64,000 nucleotides of DNA from Acidimicrobiia bacterium (GCA_022821685.1 JAJEDD010000025.1:1-64000), one strand, 5' to 3'; positions 7,959 through 18,279 are shown, counted from the first letter of the stretch. A program made the numbers and translations. The notes: a model not told the origin generated them from the letters alone.

Positions 7959-9098
7959 CTAGCCGGAGGGCGGCGCGACCGTGTCGGCGATCAGCGTGTC
8001 GACGACGGATTTGAGCGCCTCGTCGGTGTCGGCGCCGTCTGCGAGCGCTGCGCCGTAGGCGGCGAGCTGGCGGTCGGCGGAGGTGCCGCGCTGGCAGATG
8101 GTGCGGGTGTGCTCAACTTCGGCCACGCAGTCCAGCGCCTCGGCGTCGGGCCTCACCAGCTCGATGAGCTCCTCCAGCAGATCGGCGAATGGCACCAGCT
8201 CGCCCCGGCCGAAGTCCATCAGCTCGCCGCTCACGCCGTAGCGCTCGGCCCGCCACAGGTTCTCCGACAGCAGGAAGTTGGCGTAGCTGCGCCACCGGCG
8301 GTTCTGGAGCTTGAGCCGCCACAGCATCCTCAGCAGGCAGACGTACATGGCCGCGACGGCGATCGTGTCCTCCATCCTGGTGGGCAGGTCGGCCACCCGC
8401 ATCTCCAGGGTGGGGTAGCGCTCCGACGGGCGGATGTGCCACCACACCATGCTGGAGTCCTCGATGATCCCGGCCCGCACCAGCACGTCGACGTGGCGCT
8501 TGAAGTCGGACCACGATTCGAACTTCTCGGGCAGGCCGGTGCGGGGCAGGGTCTCGATCACCGACATGCGGTAGCTCTTGAGGCCGGTGTCGCGCCCCTC
8601 CCAGAACGGCGACGAGGTCGACAGGGCCAGCAGATGGGGCAGGAAGTAGGCGGCCTGGTCCATCAGATCGATCCGCAGGTCGGGGTCCTCGATGCCGACA
8701 TGGACATGCATGCCGGAGATCACCAGCCGCCGGGTCACGCCCTGAAGGTCGGCGGCGAGGGCCTGGTAGCGCTCGCCCTCGGTGTACTGCTGCTGCTGCC
8801 AGCGCGCCACCGGATGTGACGAGGCGGCGATGGGCGCCATCCCGTACTCGGCGGCAGCCTCGGTCACCGCCAGGCGCAGCAGCCCGAGGTCGGCCCGCAG
8901 GTACTTCACGTCGCTGCAGACGCCGGTGCCGATCTCGATCTGCGAGCTGAACAGCTCGCGGGCCACCAGACCGTGGCGCAGGTCGGCCACCTTCTCCAGC
9001 AGGCCGGGGGGCTGCTTCGTGATGAGGGCCCCGGTGTCGCGCTCGACGAGCAGGTACTCCTCCTCGACGCCCATAGTCCAGGTTGGCTCGTCCGCCAC
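7959..9098 (-). CDS. ybdK: Carboxylate-amine ligase, YbdK/GCS2 family
   Basis: 379 aa, about the usual length for this family. It begins W-T-M-G-V-E-E-E-Y-L-L-V, the ATP/metal-binding motif of glutamate-cysteine ligase type 2 proteins. It also carries H-V-H-V-G-I, W-W-H-I-R-P-S and E-M-R-V-A-D blocks typical of YbdK. Members ligate an amine to a carboxylate with ATP; E. coli YbdK has weak glutamate-cysteine ligase activity and the natural substrate here is unknown. GTG start at 9098 with GAGGAG upstream. Same strand as the downstream ends of OsmC and pot genes but with its own spacing. Confidence 0.88.
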   Translation of the reverse strand: MADEPTWTMGVEEEYLLVERDTGALITKQPPGLLEKVADLRHGLVARELFSSQIEIGTGVCSDVKYLRADLGLLRLAVTEAAAEYGMAPIAASSHPVARWQQQQYTEGERYQALAADLQGVTRRLVISGMHVHVGIEDPDLRIDLMDQAAYFLPHLLALSTSSPFWEGRDTGLKSYRMSVIETLPRTGLPEKFESWSDFKRHVDVLVRAGIIEDSSMVWWHIRPSERYPTLEMRVADLPTRMEDTIAVAAMYVCLLRMLWRLKLQNRRWRSYANFLLSENLWRAERYGVSGELMDFGRGELVPFADLLEELIELVRPDAEALDCVAEVEHTRTICQRGTSADRQLAAYGAALADGADTDEALKSVVDTLIADTVAPPSG

Positions 9099-9150
9099 CG
9101 CCGCTCCTCTCGGTGAATCGCCCAGAGGCTAATCGCGCGCCCCGCTCCAG

Positions 9151-9594
9151 TCAGCCTGCGAACACCGCCTCGGTGGTGAAGGTGATGCCCCGGGCCAGGG
9201 TCTTGTGCACCGGGCAGCGGCGGGCGATGTCGGCCAGCCGGGAGCGCTGGTCGTCGTCGAAGTCGCCCTCGATGAAGATCTGGCTGCGCACCCGGTCGAT
9301 GTAGCCCGCCGCTTCGTCCTCGCAGTCGTTGCAATCGTTGGCGTGGACCCGGTCGTGGGTGTAGCTGGCCGACACCGAATGCAGATCCCAACCCTTGCGC
9401 CGACAGTAGATCGACACGGTTATGCAGGTGCAGGCCGCCACCGACGACAGCAGCAGCTCGTAGGGGTTGGGGCCGGTGTCGGCGCCGCCCACGTCGGCGG
9501 GCTCGTCGGCGTGCCACAGATGGGACCCGGCTCGCAGCTCCACCGAGAGCTCGGCGCCGGGCTCGATCTTGATATCGGCAGTGATGGTGGTCAT
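9151..9594 (-). CDS. OsmC-family peroxiredoxin-like protein
   Basis: 147 aa. OsmC/Ohr proteins reduce organic hydroperoxides with paired cysteines. The sequence shows G-P-N-P-Y-E-L-L-L-S-S-V-A-A-C-T-C (first Cys region, about residues 43-59) and R-R-C-P-V-H-K-T-L (second Cys, about 127-135), in the right places. Additional cysteines occur in N-D-C-N-D-C-E-D. It starts just beyond the hairpin that ends the pot operon, so it is probably a separate transcription unit. Confidence 0.88.
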   Translation of the reverse strand: MTTITADIKIEPGAELSVELRAGSHLWHADEPADVGGADTGPNPYELLLSSVAACTCITVSIYCRRKGWDLHSVSASYTHDRVHANDCNDCEDEAAGYIDRVRSQIFIEGDFDDDQRSRLADIARRCPVHKTLARGITFTTEAVFAG

Positions 9595-9618
9595 GGCGCC
9601 AGGCTAGAGCGGGCGCGC

Positions 9619-9653
9619 CGGTCGGGGCGCCCCGGATTGGAGCGCCCCGACCG
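9619..9653 (-). terminator. Strong hairpin terminator after potD
   Basis: A perfect 12-bp inverted repeat (CGGTCGGGGCGC at 9619-9630 and its complement at 9642-9653) with an 11-base loop lies 15 bp past the potD stop. It lacks a clear U-tract, as is common in high-GC actinobacteria. It would separate the pot operon from the osmC-like gene. Confidence 0.75.
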
Positions 9654-9667
9654 AATCGAGTTGGGCG

Positions 9668-10879
9668 TCAGCTCTTGGCTTGGGTGTGCATGTCCTGGAT
9701 CATCAGGGCCAGGTCGCCCGCATGGGGGATCAGCTCGAGCCGGGCCATGACTTCCGACGGCGGGTAGATGCCCGGATCGTCCAGGATCTCATCGAGGATG
9801 AAGGGTGTGGAGGCCGAATTGGGGCTGCCGTAATAGGTCCAGTTGGTCAGCGTGGCCCCGTTCTGGGCGTCGGTCAGGAAGTTGATCATGGCGTGCGCCG
9901 AGCAGATGTTGTCGGCGTTGTGGGGGATGGCCATGTTGTCGACCCAGCGGACCCCGCCCTCTGCGGGGATGGTGTAGACGTAGTCGTCGTAGGCGTCGGC
10001 CTCGGCGAAAGACAGGAAGAACCCGCCGCTCCAGCCGTGGGCCACGTCCACCTCGCCGTTCACCAGGTCGTCGCCGAAGGTGACCGAGTCGTACTTGAGG
10101 AGCCGGTCGTTGGTGGCCCGCAGCAGGTCACCGGCCTCCTGAATGGCGGCCTCGTTCTGGTTGTTGATCACGTCTTGGATGCTGTAGCCGAGGTACTTGA
10201 GCGCGGCCGCCACCGTCTCGGGGGCGTCGTCGAGCATGGAGATGCTGCCGGGCACCAGCGCGGCGGTGGCGGGATCGAAGATCACCGCCCAGGACGGCTC
10301 GCCACCCAGCAGGTCGAGCACCTCGTAGCTCATGCCGATGCCGGTTGTTCCCCACTGGTAGGCGACGTGGTATTTGTGCTCGGGATCGAACGGCGGGTTG
10401 TCCCACTCCGAGCCGATGTTGGCCGCGTTGGGGATGGCGTCGAAGTTCAGCTCCAGCAGCAGCCCGTCGCGGCGCATGGTGTCGACCATGTAGTCCGAGG
10501 GCACGACGAGGTCGTAGATGGCCGCACCCGACTCGACCTTGGTGAGCATCTCCTCGTTGGACTCGTAGGTCGTGTACTCGACGTTGATGCCGGTTTCGGC
10601 CTCGAACGCGGCGAGCAGCTCGTCGTCGATGTACTCGGCCCAGTTGTAGAAGGCCAGGTCGCCGTCGGTCTCGCCGGGGGCGCAGGCCGCCGCGCCGGTC
10701 GGGGCCGCGGTGGTGGCGGGCGCCTCGGTCGCGGCTGGCGCCTCGGCTGTCGCGGGCGCCTCGGTCGCGGCCGGATCGTCGTCGCCGCAGGCTGCGGCCA
10801 GCAGGCCAGCGAGGCCCACCATTGCCGCCACCCAGATGAGGCGGCACCGACGGGGGGCGGCGTTTGTCGCTGTGGTCAT
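9668..10879 (-). CDS. potD: Spermidine/putrescine-binding lipoprotein
   Basis: 403-aa solute-binding protein of a polyamine ABC importer. A basic N-terminus and hydrophobic segment end in the lipobox L-L-A-A-A-C followed by G-D-D-D and an Ala/Pro/Thr linker. The mature part starts with F-Y-N-W-A-E-Y-I-D, the hallmark of PotD/PotF proteins. ATG 10879 is chosen because GGAGGG precedes it at good spacing; an upstream in-frame start would put non-signal sequence before the signal peptide. Last gene of the leftward potA-B-C-D order, followed by a hairpin terminator. Confidence 0.92.
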   Translation of the reverse strand: MTTATNAAPRRCRLIWVAAMVGLAGLLAAACGDDDPAATEAPATAEAPAATEAPATTAAPTGAAACAPGETDGDLAFYNWAEYIDDELLAAFEAETGINVEYTTYESNEEMLTKVESGAAIYDLVVPSDYMVDTMRRDGLLLELNFDAIPNAANIGSEWDNPPFDPEHKYHVAYQWGTTGIGMSYEVLDLLGGEPSWAVIFDPATAALVPGSISMLDDAPETVAAALKYLGYSIQDVINNQNEAAIQEAGDLLRATNDRLLKYDSVTFGDDLVNGEVDVAHGWSGGFFLSFAEADAYDDYVYTIPAEGGVRWVDNMAIPHNADNICSAHAMINFLTDAQNGATLTNWTYYGSPNSASTPFILDEILDDPGIYPPSEVMARLELIPHAGDLALMIQDMHTQAKS

Positions 10880-10933
10880 GGGTTCCTCCCTCCAAGGCTC
10901 GGTTGCGAGCCAACGAAACAGCAAGGGAACTAT

Positions 10934-10960
10934 AGAGGCCGAGCGGATGGGTGAGCTAGG
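10934..10960 (+). repeat. Head fragment of the dispersed element in the potC-potD gap
   Basis: AGAGGCCGAGCGGATGGGTG matches the element's left arm, preceded by TAT; the core and right arm are absent. It occupies part of the 93-bp gap between the potC stop and the potD start. It may be a remnant of a deleted copy. Confidence 0.55.
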
Positions 10961-10972
10961 GTGCGGCGTCGC

Positions 10973-11827
10973 CTACAGCACCTGGGTTTGCTGCGATGCG
11001 CTGGCTCGGCGTCGCTGCAGCGCGAGCGAGCCCAGCACCAGCACTATCGACGCTGTGAGCATCAGCGTGGAGATGGCGTTGAGCTCGGGGGTGACGCCCC
11101 GGCGGATGCTGCTGAACACGTACACCGGCAGGGTGGTGGAGCCCGGACCGGCCACGAAGGCCGAGATCACCACGTCGTCGAGCGACAGGGTCAGCGCCAG
11201 CAGCCCCCCGGCCGCGATGCCGGGCATGATCAGCGGCAGGGTGATCCGCCGGAACGTCTGCCACCCGGTGGCGTAGAGGTCGCGGGCGGCCTCCTCCAGC
11301 GTCCGGTCGAACTGGTCGAGCCGGGCCCGCACCACCACGCACACGAACGAGATGTTGAAGGCGATGTGCGACAGGGCCACGGTGGAGATGCCGAGGGTGA
11401 GCCGCGGCCCGAACGAGTCGATGAACTTGAACGCCTCAGCAAAAAACACCAGCAGCATCACCGCCATGGTGATGTCGGGGATCACGATGGGCAGGTACAC
11501 CGTGCCGTCGAGGGCCCGGCGCCCCCGGAATCGGTAGCGGTCGAGGGCCAGGGCCACTGCGGTGCCCAGCACCACCGACACCACTGTCGACACCAGCGCC
11601 ACGATGAGCGACACCCGGATGGCCGAGGTGATCACCTCGTTGCGCAGCGCCTCGCCGTACCACTGCAACGAGAATCCGCCCCAGATGTTCACCCGGGCCG
11701 ACGCATTGAACGAGAACACCACCAGCACCACGATGGGCACGTACAGGAAGGCGAACACCACCCAGGCCCAGGCGGCCAACCCGCGCCGGGTCCTCGGCCC
11801 CAGACCCACCTCGACGTTGCCGCTCAT
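10973..11827 (-). CDS. potC: Polyamine ABC transporter permease, PotC type
   Basis: 284-aa inner-membrane permease with about six transmembrane segments. The EAA loop reads E-E-A-A-R-D-L-Y-A-T-G-W-Q-T-F-R-R-I-T-L-P, which docks on the ATPase, followed by L-S-L-D-D-V-V-I-S-A-F-V-A-G as in PotC. ATG 11827 is chosen because it overlaps the potB stop (ATGA), the usual coupling in such operons. An open frame continues further upstream in potB but has no membrane character. Works with PotB as the import channel. Confidence 0.92.
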   Translation of the reverse strand: MSGNVEVGLGPRTRRGLAAWAWVVFAFLYVPIVVLVVFSFNASARVNIWGGFSLQWYGEALRNEVITSAIRVSLIVALVSTVVSVVLGTAVALALDRYRFRGRRALDGTVYLPIVIPDITMAVMLLVFFAEAFKFIDSFGPRLTLGISTVALSHIAFNISFVCVVVRARLDQFDRTLEEAARDLYATGWQTFRRITLPLIMPGIAAGGLLALTLSLDDVVISAFVAGPGSTTLPVYVFSSIRRGVTPELNAISTLMLTASIVLVLGSLALQRRRASASQQTQVL

Positions 11828-12888
11828 GGCGCCGCCGCGGCTGGCTCGGCCTCGCGCCGGGCCCGCCCCCGCCGCCGGGTGCGGGGCCGCTGCGTGCTCT
11901 CGGCGCCGCTGCCGGTGCGCTGGTTGAGCGCCACCGCCACCAGCATGGCCACGATCAGCAGCACGCTCAGCGCGGCCCCGAGCGGCCAGTTGCGGGCGTC
12001 GCGGAACTGGCGGGCGATGTAGGAGCCGATGAGCAGGGTCTTGGCGCCGCCGAGGATGTCGGGCACCACGTAGGAGCCGAAGCTGGGGACGAACACCAGC
12101 ACGCAGCCGGCCACGATCCCTGAGCGGGTCAGCGGCAGCGTGACCTTCCAGAAGGCCCGGGCGCCGCTGGCGTAGAGGTCCCGCGCCGCCTCGGTGAGGC
12201 TCCAGTCCATCCGCTCCAGCGCCACGTACAGGGGCAGCACCATCAGCGTGAGGAAGCTGTAGACCATCCCGATGGTCACTGCGGTGGGGGTGAACAGGAT
12301 CCGGAACGTCCCGAATCCCAGGCTCTCGCTGAGGGCGGAGGCGGGGCCGTTCGATCCCAGCAGGAAGCGGATGGCGAACACCCGCACCAGGCCGTTGGTC
12401 CAGAAAGGGATCATCACCAGCACCAGCAGGATGGCCCGCAGGTGCCGCGGCCGGGTGGCGATGTAGTAGGCGAACGGATAGCCGACTGCCAGGCACAGCG
12501 CGGTGGTGAGGATGGCGAGCCAGGCCGAGCGCCCGATGATCCCCACGATGATCTCGTCGCCGATGGCCCGGTACGACTCGACGTTCCAGTCGCTCAGCGA
12601 GGTGCGGCCGGTGGAGGTGCGGGTGGCGAAGGAGTAGACCGAGATCAGCGCCAGCGGAACAACGAAGAAGATCAGCAGATAGAAGGCGCCGGGCGAGGCC
12701 AGCAGCATGCCCTGGCGCCGCTGGGCCCGCACCGCGGCCAACTCCCCCGTGGCTTGACTGCCGCCCATCTGCTGCACCCCTGAGGCTCGACCGCCGCTCG
12801 TGCGCCGTGCCCCCGCGGCTGGCTCGCCCGCCGTGTCGGCGGTGTCGGGGGCGCCAGAGCCTTCAGACGACCGGCCGCCGACCCGCAT
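11824..12888 (-). CDS. potB: Polyamine ABC transporter permease, PotB type
   Basis: 354 aa. The first 60 residues are a low-complexity Gly/Ala/Ser/Arg tail, longer than in typical PotB. The permease core follows with S-P-G-A-F-Y-L-L-I-F-F-V-V-P-L and the EAA loop E-A-A-R-D-L-Y-A-S-G-A-R-A-F-W-K-V-T-L-P. The C-terminus is again Arg-rich. A start nearer the first membrane helix (Met about residue 60) is possible. Six bases separate it from potA upstream and it overlaps potC downstream, so the operon is tightly coupled. Confidence 0.9.
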   Translation of the reverse strand: MRVGGRSSEGSGAPDTADTAGEPAAGARRTSGGRASGVQQMGGSQATGELAAVRAQRRQGMLLASPGAFYLLIFFVVPLALISVYSFATRTSTGRTSLSDWNVESYRAIGDEIIVGIIGRSAWLAILTTALCLAVGYPFAYYIATRPRHLRAILLVLVMIPFWTNGLVRVFAIRFLLGSNGPASALSESLGFGTFRILFTPTAVTIGMVYSFLTLMVLPLYVALERMDWSLTEAARDLYASGARAFWKVTLPLTRSGIVAGCVLVFVPSFGSYVVPDILGGAKTLLIGSYIARQFRDARNWPLGAALSVLLIVAMLVAVALNQRTGSGAESTQRPRTRRRGRARREAEPAAAAP

Positions 12889-12894
12889 CGGCGC

Positions 12895-13962
12895 TCACTC
12901 CTCGATGACCGCGGCTGCGCCGTGGTCCCAGCTCACGGTCACCTCGTCGCCGGGGGCGAAGGGCCGGCCGATCTCGCCCTCGCGGCGCACCTCGATGGCT
13001 GTGGGGCCGGCGGCCACGGAGTACACCACGGCATGGCCGAGATAGGTGACCTCGCCCACCGTGCCGTCGAGGCCGGCGCCGTCAGCGGCCGCTCGGCCCC
13101 GCGCCTGCACCCGGATGCGCTCGGGCCGCAGGCTCACCGCAACATCGGATCCGGGCGGGGCTGAAGTCTCCGCCTCGATGAGCACGCCGCTGGCGAGACG
13201 CACTGTGCCCGGCGACTCCACGGTGGCGTCGATGAGGTTGGTCCGGCCGATGAAGTCGGCCACGAAGCGGCTGGTGGGCCGCTCGTAGATCTCGCGGGGG
13301 GTGCCGACCTGCAGCAGGCGGCCCTCCGACATCACCCCGATCCGCTCGCTCATGGCGAGGGCCTCCTCCTGGTCGTGGGTGACGAACACGAAGGTGATGC
13401 CGACTGTGCGCTGCAGGTCCTTCAGCTCTTGTTGCATCTCTTGGCGGAGCTTGAGGTCGAGCGCTCCGAGCGGCTCGTCGAGCAGCAGCACCTTGGGCTG
13501 GTTGACCAGTGCCCGGGCCAGCGCCACCCGCTGCTGCTGGCCGCCGGAGAGCTGGTCGGGCCTGCGGTCCTCCATCCCGGCGAGGCGCACCATGGCGATG
13601 GCCTCGTCCACCCGCTCGGCAAGCTGCGGACCCTTCACCCGCCGCATGCGCAGCCCGAACTCGATGTTCTGGCGGACCGTCATGTGGGGGAACAGGGCGT
13701 AGGCCTGGAACACGGTGTTGACCGGCCGCCGGTCGGGGGGCGCCATCCCGACCTCGGCGCCGAAGATGCGCAGGCTGCCCTCGCTGGGCAGGTCGAGCCC
13801 GGCGATCATGCGCAGAGTGGTGGTCTTGCCGCAGCCCGACGGGCCGAGCAGGGCGAAGAACTCCCCGTCGTCGATGGCAAGGTCGACGCTGTCGACCGCG
13901 ACCACATCGCCGAACCGCTTGGTGACGCCGTCGATCTCAACGGCCGCTGCCGGATCAGTCAT
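12895..13962 (-). CDS. potA: Polyamine ABC transporter ATP-binding protein
   Basis: 355-aa ATPase of the importer. Walker A G-P-S-G-C-G-K-T-T-T (about residues 39-48), Q-loop N-T-V-F-Q-A-Y-A-L-F-P, signature L-S-G-G-Q-Q-Q-R-V-A-L, Walker B V-L-L-L-D-E-P-L-G-A-L-D and H-loop F-V-T-H-D-Q-E-E-A are all present. A C-terminal TOBE-like domain (about 270-350, S-L-R-P-E-R) follows. First gene of potABCD; ATG with an upstream AGGAGGAG-type ribosome site. Its upstream region carries a 12-bp inverted repeat. Confidence 0.95.
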   Translation of the reverse strand: MTDPAAAVEIDGVTKRFGDVVAVDSVDLAIDDGEFFALLGPSGCGKTTTLRMIAGLDLPSEGSLRIFGAEVGMAPPDRRPVNTVFQAYALFPHMTVRQNIEFGLRMRRVKGPQLAERVDEAIAMVRLAGMEDRRPDQLSGGQQQRVALARALVNQPKVLLLDEPLGALDLKLRQEMQQELKDLQRTVGITFVFVTHDQEEALAMSERIGVMSEGRLLQVGTPREIYERPTSRFVADFIGRTNLIDATVESPGTVRLASGVLIEAETSAPPGSDVAVSLRPERIRVQARGRAAADGAGLDGTVGEVTYLGHAVVYSVAAGPTAIEVRREGEIGRPFAPGDEVTVSWDHGAAAVIEE

Positions 13963-14027
13963 ACGCTCCTCCTGCGGCGGAGATTATTGCCCACACCGCA
14001 CCCATCCCGCCGCCAGCAATCGGTCCA

Positions 14028-14066
14028 ACCTTGAAAATCAACCATCACATGCACGATTTTCAAGGT
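14028..14066. promoter_or_regulatory. Perfect 12-bp inverted repeat in the potA / methyltransferase divergent region
   Basis: ACCTTGAAAATC at 14028-14039 and its exact complement at 14055-14066, separated by 15 bases. It is A/T-richer than the surroundings and sits in the 214-bp divergent region, 66 bp upstream of potA and 111 bp upstream of the methyltransferase start. Arm length and spacing fit a repressor/activator operator better than an intrinsic terminator. The binding protein is unknown. Confidence 0.5.
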
Positions 14067-17000
14067 AATGCCCCGGCCTGGTCTCGCCCTGTAGTGTGCG
14101 CGGCCATGGGCCAGACAGTCGCTCTCATATCGGTGAGGCGCTGTAGGAGCCCGCAGGACAGTCAGTCGGGGGGACCGTGAGTTGGGCTGATCAGTTTCTC
14201 GCGGCGCGTGATCCCGACGGCTGGTCTGCTCCGGAGGGGTTTCCGGCTGCGTTGACGCCCGAAGAGGCGTTCTTCCAGCGTTGCGCCGGCAGGGTCGTGC
14301 CCAACGGCCTGGAAGTGGTGCTGGCATCGTCGAATCAGCGCCCGCAGGCGCAACGGATGCGCGACGGCTACCTCAAGCGCCGGGGCGGGCGGGCCAGCCC
14401 CGTGCTGCTGGTGGTGGGTTACCCGTCGCCGACATCGGGCACACCCGCGCCCGGGTCTGGGGCTAGCGGCCAGGTGCGCCTGGCAGCTTGTGGCCCGGTG
14501 GGTGAGAACCCGGCGGTGCTGATGGACTTGGATGCCGGTGCGGTGGAGCGGGTGGCCGACTGCGCGCTGAGCGAGCCCGACGCCCACGCCGCGGTCCGCA
14601 TGCTGCAGAAGGTTCTGGCCGGGCTCGACGCGCCCGACCATGCCCGCCTCGGTGCGGGCTTGCGCAATGTCGGCCTGCTCGCCACCCAGGAGCTCCGGGC
14701 CGGTCTGCCCAAGCGCAAGGACTGGGCTGAGGCGAGCCGGGCGGGCAGCCGGGTGCTGAGTCTGCGGGGCCGCCGTCTGGTGGAGGGCCTCGGCTTCCGG
14801 TTGGAGCAGCACGCCAACCATGTGCACCTGCTGAAGGTGAACGGCCACAGCCGGGCCGCGGCGGTGTTCTGCTCCGACGACGAGCCCTTCGACGCCCCGG
14901 CGCGGCGTTTCGACGGCATCACGCCGGTCTCGCTGGCGCTGGCCCACGCCGACGCCCACGCCGCGGACTGGGTGCTGCTGACCCGCGGCAGCGAGATCCG
15001 GCTGTATGCGGCCCGTCCCGACACCGGCGTGGGCCGCAAGGGCCGAGCCGAGACCTATGCGGAGGCCAACCTGGCGCTGCTCAGCGCCGAGCAGGCCGGG
15101 TACCTGCATCTGCTGTTCTCGTCGGAGGCGCTCGATTCCGACGGCACCATCGAGGAGATCCTCGAGGCGTCGGACCGTTTCGCGGCCGACCTGGCCGTGC
15201 GGCTGCGCGACCGGGTGTACGACGAGACGGTCCCGGCACTGGCTGCGGCGGTGGCGAGGCGCATCGGTGCGGAACCGAGCCCGACAGAGCTGCGGGCCGC
15301 CTACGAGCAGGTGATGGTGATCCTGTTCCGGGTGTTGTTCGTGGCCTATGCCGAGGCCAAGGACCTGTTCCCCTACAGCACCAACGGTCGCTATGCCGAC
15401 CATTCGCTCACTCGGGTGGTGGCGCAGTTCACCGAGGACCGCCATCGCGGCAAGGCCGTCTACGACGAGCACGCCACTTCGAGGTGGCGGGCCATCAAGG
15501 CGCTGTGGAGCGCGATCGACACCGGCAACGTCGATTGGGGACTGCCCGCCTACGACGGCGGGCTGTTCTCGATCGATCCCGACGTGAGTCCAGCGGGCGC
15601 GGCCATCGAGGCGATGCAGCCGCTGACCGACGCCGAACTCGCTCCCGCCCTGGCGTCGATGCTCATCGACCGCAGCCCCGAGGGCGAGGGTCCGGTGGAC
15701 TTCCGGTCGTTGTCGGTGCGCACGTTCGGCACGATCTACGAGGGTCTGCTGGAGTCGCAGCTGTCGCTCGCCGAGCAGGACCTCACCGTGAAGGAGCTCA
15801 AGGGCGCCGCCACCTTCGTGCCCGCTGCCGCCGATGACGAGGTGTGGGTGGCCGCAGGCAGCGTCTACTTCCACAACCGCTCGGGGGTGCGCAAGAGCAC
15901 CGGCAGCTACTTCACCAAGGAGTTCGCGGTGGAGCACCTGCTCGTCCATGCGCTCGAGCCGGCATTGGACGACCATCTGGCACGCCTCGACGCGCTCGCG
16001 GCGGCGGGCGACACCGCCGGCGTGGAGCAGGCGTTCTTCGACTTCCGCTGCGCCGACATTGCCATGGGCTCGGGCCATTTCCTGGTGGCCGCAGTGGACC
16101 GCATCGAGCGGCGCCTGACCGGCTGGCTCAGCCGCAACCGGACTGCGGCGGCCCGAGTCCACGCCGAGCTTGAGAGGCTGCGCAAGGCTGCGATCAAGGC
16201 GCTGGGAGAGCTGGGCGACGACGCCGAGATCGAGACCAGTTCGCTGCTGCGCCGCCAGGTGGCCCGCTACTGCATCTACGGGGTGGACCTCAACCGGGTG
16301 GCGGTGGAGCTGGCGCGGCTCTCGATCTGGGTCCACACGTTCGTGCCGGGCCTGCCCTTGAGCTTCTTGGACCACAATCTGGTCGAGGGCAACAGCCTCA
16401 CCGGGGTGGGCACCCTCGACGATGTGCTGCGGGTGTTCGAGCCCGACGCTGATCCGGCTGCGCCGAGCATGCGCCGCCATCAGCTCGTCGAGATGCTCGA
16501 CGCGGCCGGCGAGGCGTTGAACCGCCTGGCTCGCACCGCGGACGCCACCAAGGCCGAGATCGAACAGGCCCGCGAAGCCCACCTCGAAGCGCAGGAGGCG
16601 GTCGCTCCGGCACGGACGATCTTCGATGTGGTCGCGGCGCACCGCGCCGGCGCCTGCGACCTTCCCGAGAACTTCGAACCGGCGGTGATCGAGCGGGTGG
16701 CCGCCGCCGCCGAAGTGCGCGCCGCTCTGGAGGACCTGAATCCGGTGCACTTCCCCGCGGCCTTCCCCGAAGTGTTCCGCAGGGAGGGCCGCGAAGGTTT
16801 CGACTGCCTCATCGGCAACCCCCCGTGGGAGAAGGTGGTAGTCGACCGAGAGGTCTGGTGGGGCATGCACCTGCCCGGAGTCAGGGCTCTGCCGGTCGCG
16901 AAACGCAGAGCCCGAATCGATGCCCTGGAGCGCAGTCGCCCCGACCTTGAGGAGGCGTTTCGTGCCGAGAAGGCGGCTGCGGAGGCGTTCAAGCAAGTCC

Positions 17001-17183
17001 TCAAGGCAGCCTTCACCAATCTGGGTTCGGGTCAGACCGACCTGTACAAGGCCTTCGCTTGGGCGAACCTCGAACTCGCCCGACCCGGCGGCCGCATGGG
17101 GCTTGTGCTGCCCCGCACCGGCGTGTCGGACGCGGGGATGACGAAGTGGCGGCTGCGGGTCACCGACGCGCAGAGCGAAACTG

Positions 17184-17201
17184 CTCTCTCTCTCTCTCTC
17201 T
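17184..17201 (+). repeat. (CT)9 microsatellite in the methyltransferase gene
   Basis: Eighteen bases of uninterrupted CT within coding sequence. The conserved segment that follows (I-S-V-L-T-L-I-N-H-K-G-W from 17218) is in a frame offset by 2 from the upstream frame. Loss of one CT unit, or gain of two, would join them. Such tracts in restriction-modification genes are a classic phase-variation device. Confidence 0.85.
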
Positions 17202-17217
17202 GCAAGCAGCTCCGGCG

Positions 17218-17840
<623 letters not shown>

Positions 17841-17849
17841 CGGCGGAGA

Positions 17850-18204
17850 TGGAGGTTCCGGCCGGTACAGGGCGACTTCAACGCCACGACAGACCGCCAT
17901 CGGTTCTTCCGAGACGACGGGCGTGGCGCTTCCGAGCAGTGGCGGAGTTCCACGCAACCCACGACAGGAGCCTCTTCGTGAACGACGATGGCGCTTCCGC
18001 CCGGTCCGCGAGTTCGACGCCACCAACGACAGGAGCCTCTTCGTGAACGACGATGGCGCTTCCGCCCGGTCCGCGAGTTCGACGCCACCAACGACAGGGG
18101 CCTCTTCGTGAACGACGATGGCGCTTCCGCCCGGTCCGCGAGTTCGACGCCACCAACGACAGGGGCCTCTTCGTGAACGACGATGGCGCTTCCGCCCGGT
18201 CCGC
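17850..18204 (+). repeat. 65-bp tandem repeat array encoding W-R-F-R-P-V-x-E-F-x-A-T motifs
   Basis: Units begin at TGG 17850 (a 74-nt diverged unit), 17924, 17989, 18054, 18119 and 18184 (partial). Units from 17989 on are nearly identical. Sixty-five is not a multiple of 3, so each unit shifts the frame. Reading a unit in its W-R-F-R frame leads to a TGA within the next unit. Each near-identical unit opens with GATGGCG, giving an ATG that can start a frame into the following unit. The array sits where a single W-R-F-R-P-V motif would be expected. Confidence 0.85.
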
Positions 18205-18279
18205 AAAGCCGCCAGGCGACCAGGCCCGGGTTGCGAAGGATCTCAGCGCCGCGGCGCGCCGGTCGGGAAGCGACGGATC

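Noticed and set aside
14162-16996. A 944-codon open frame antisense to the methyltransferase gene
   Set aside because: GC-rich codon structure opens the complementary frame; its product is low-complexity (Gly/Arg/His/Gln) with no motifs, while the sense frame carries catalytic motifs.
17850-18204. The direct repeats as a CRISPR array
   Set aside because: Repeat units are contiguous with no unique spacers, are protein-coding in character, and no cas genes are present.
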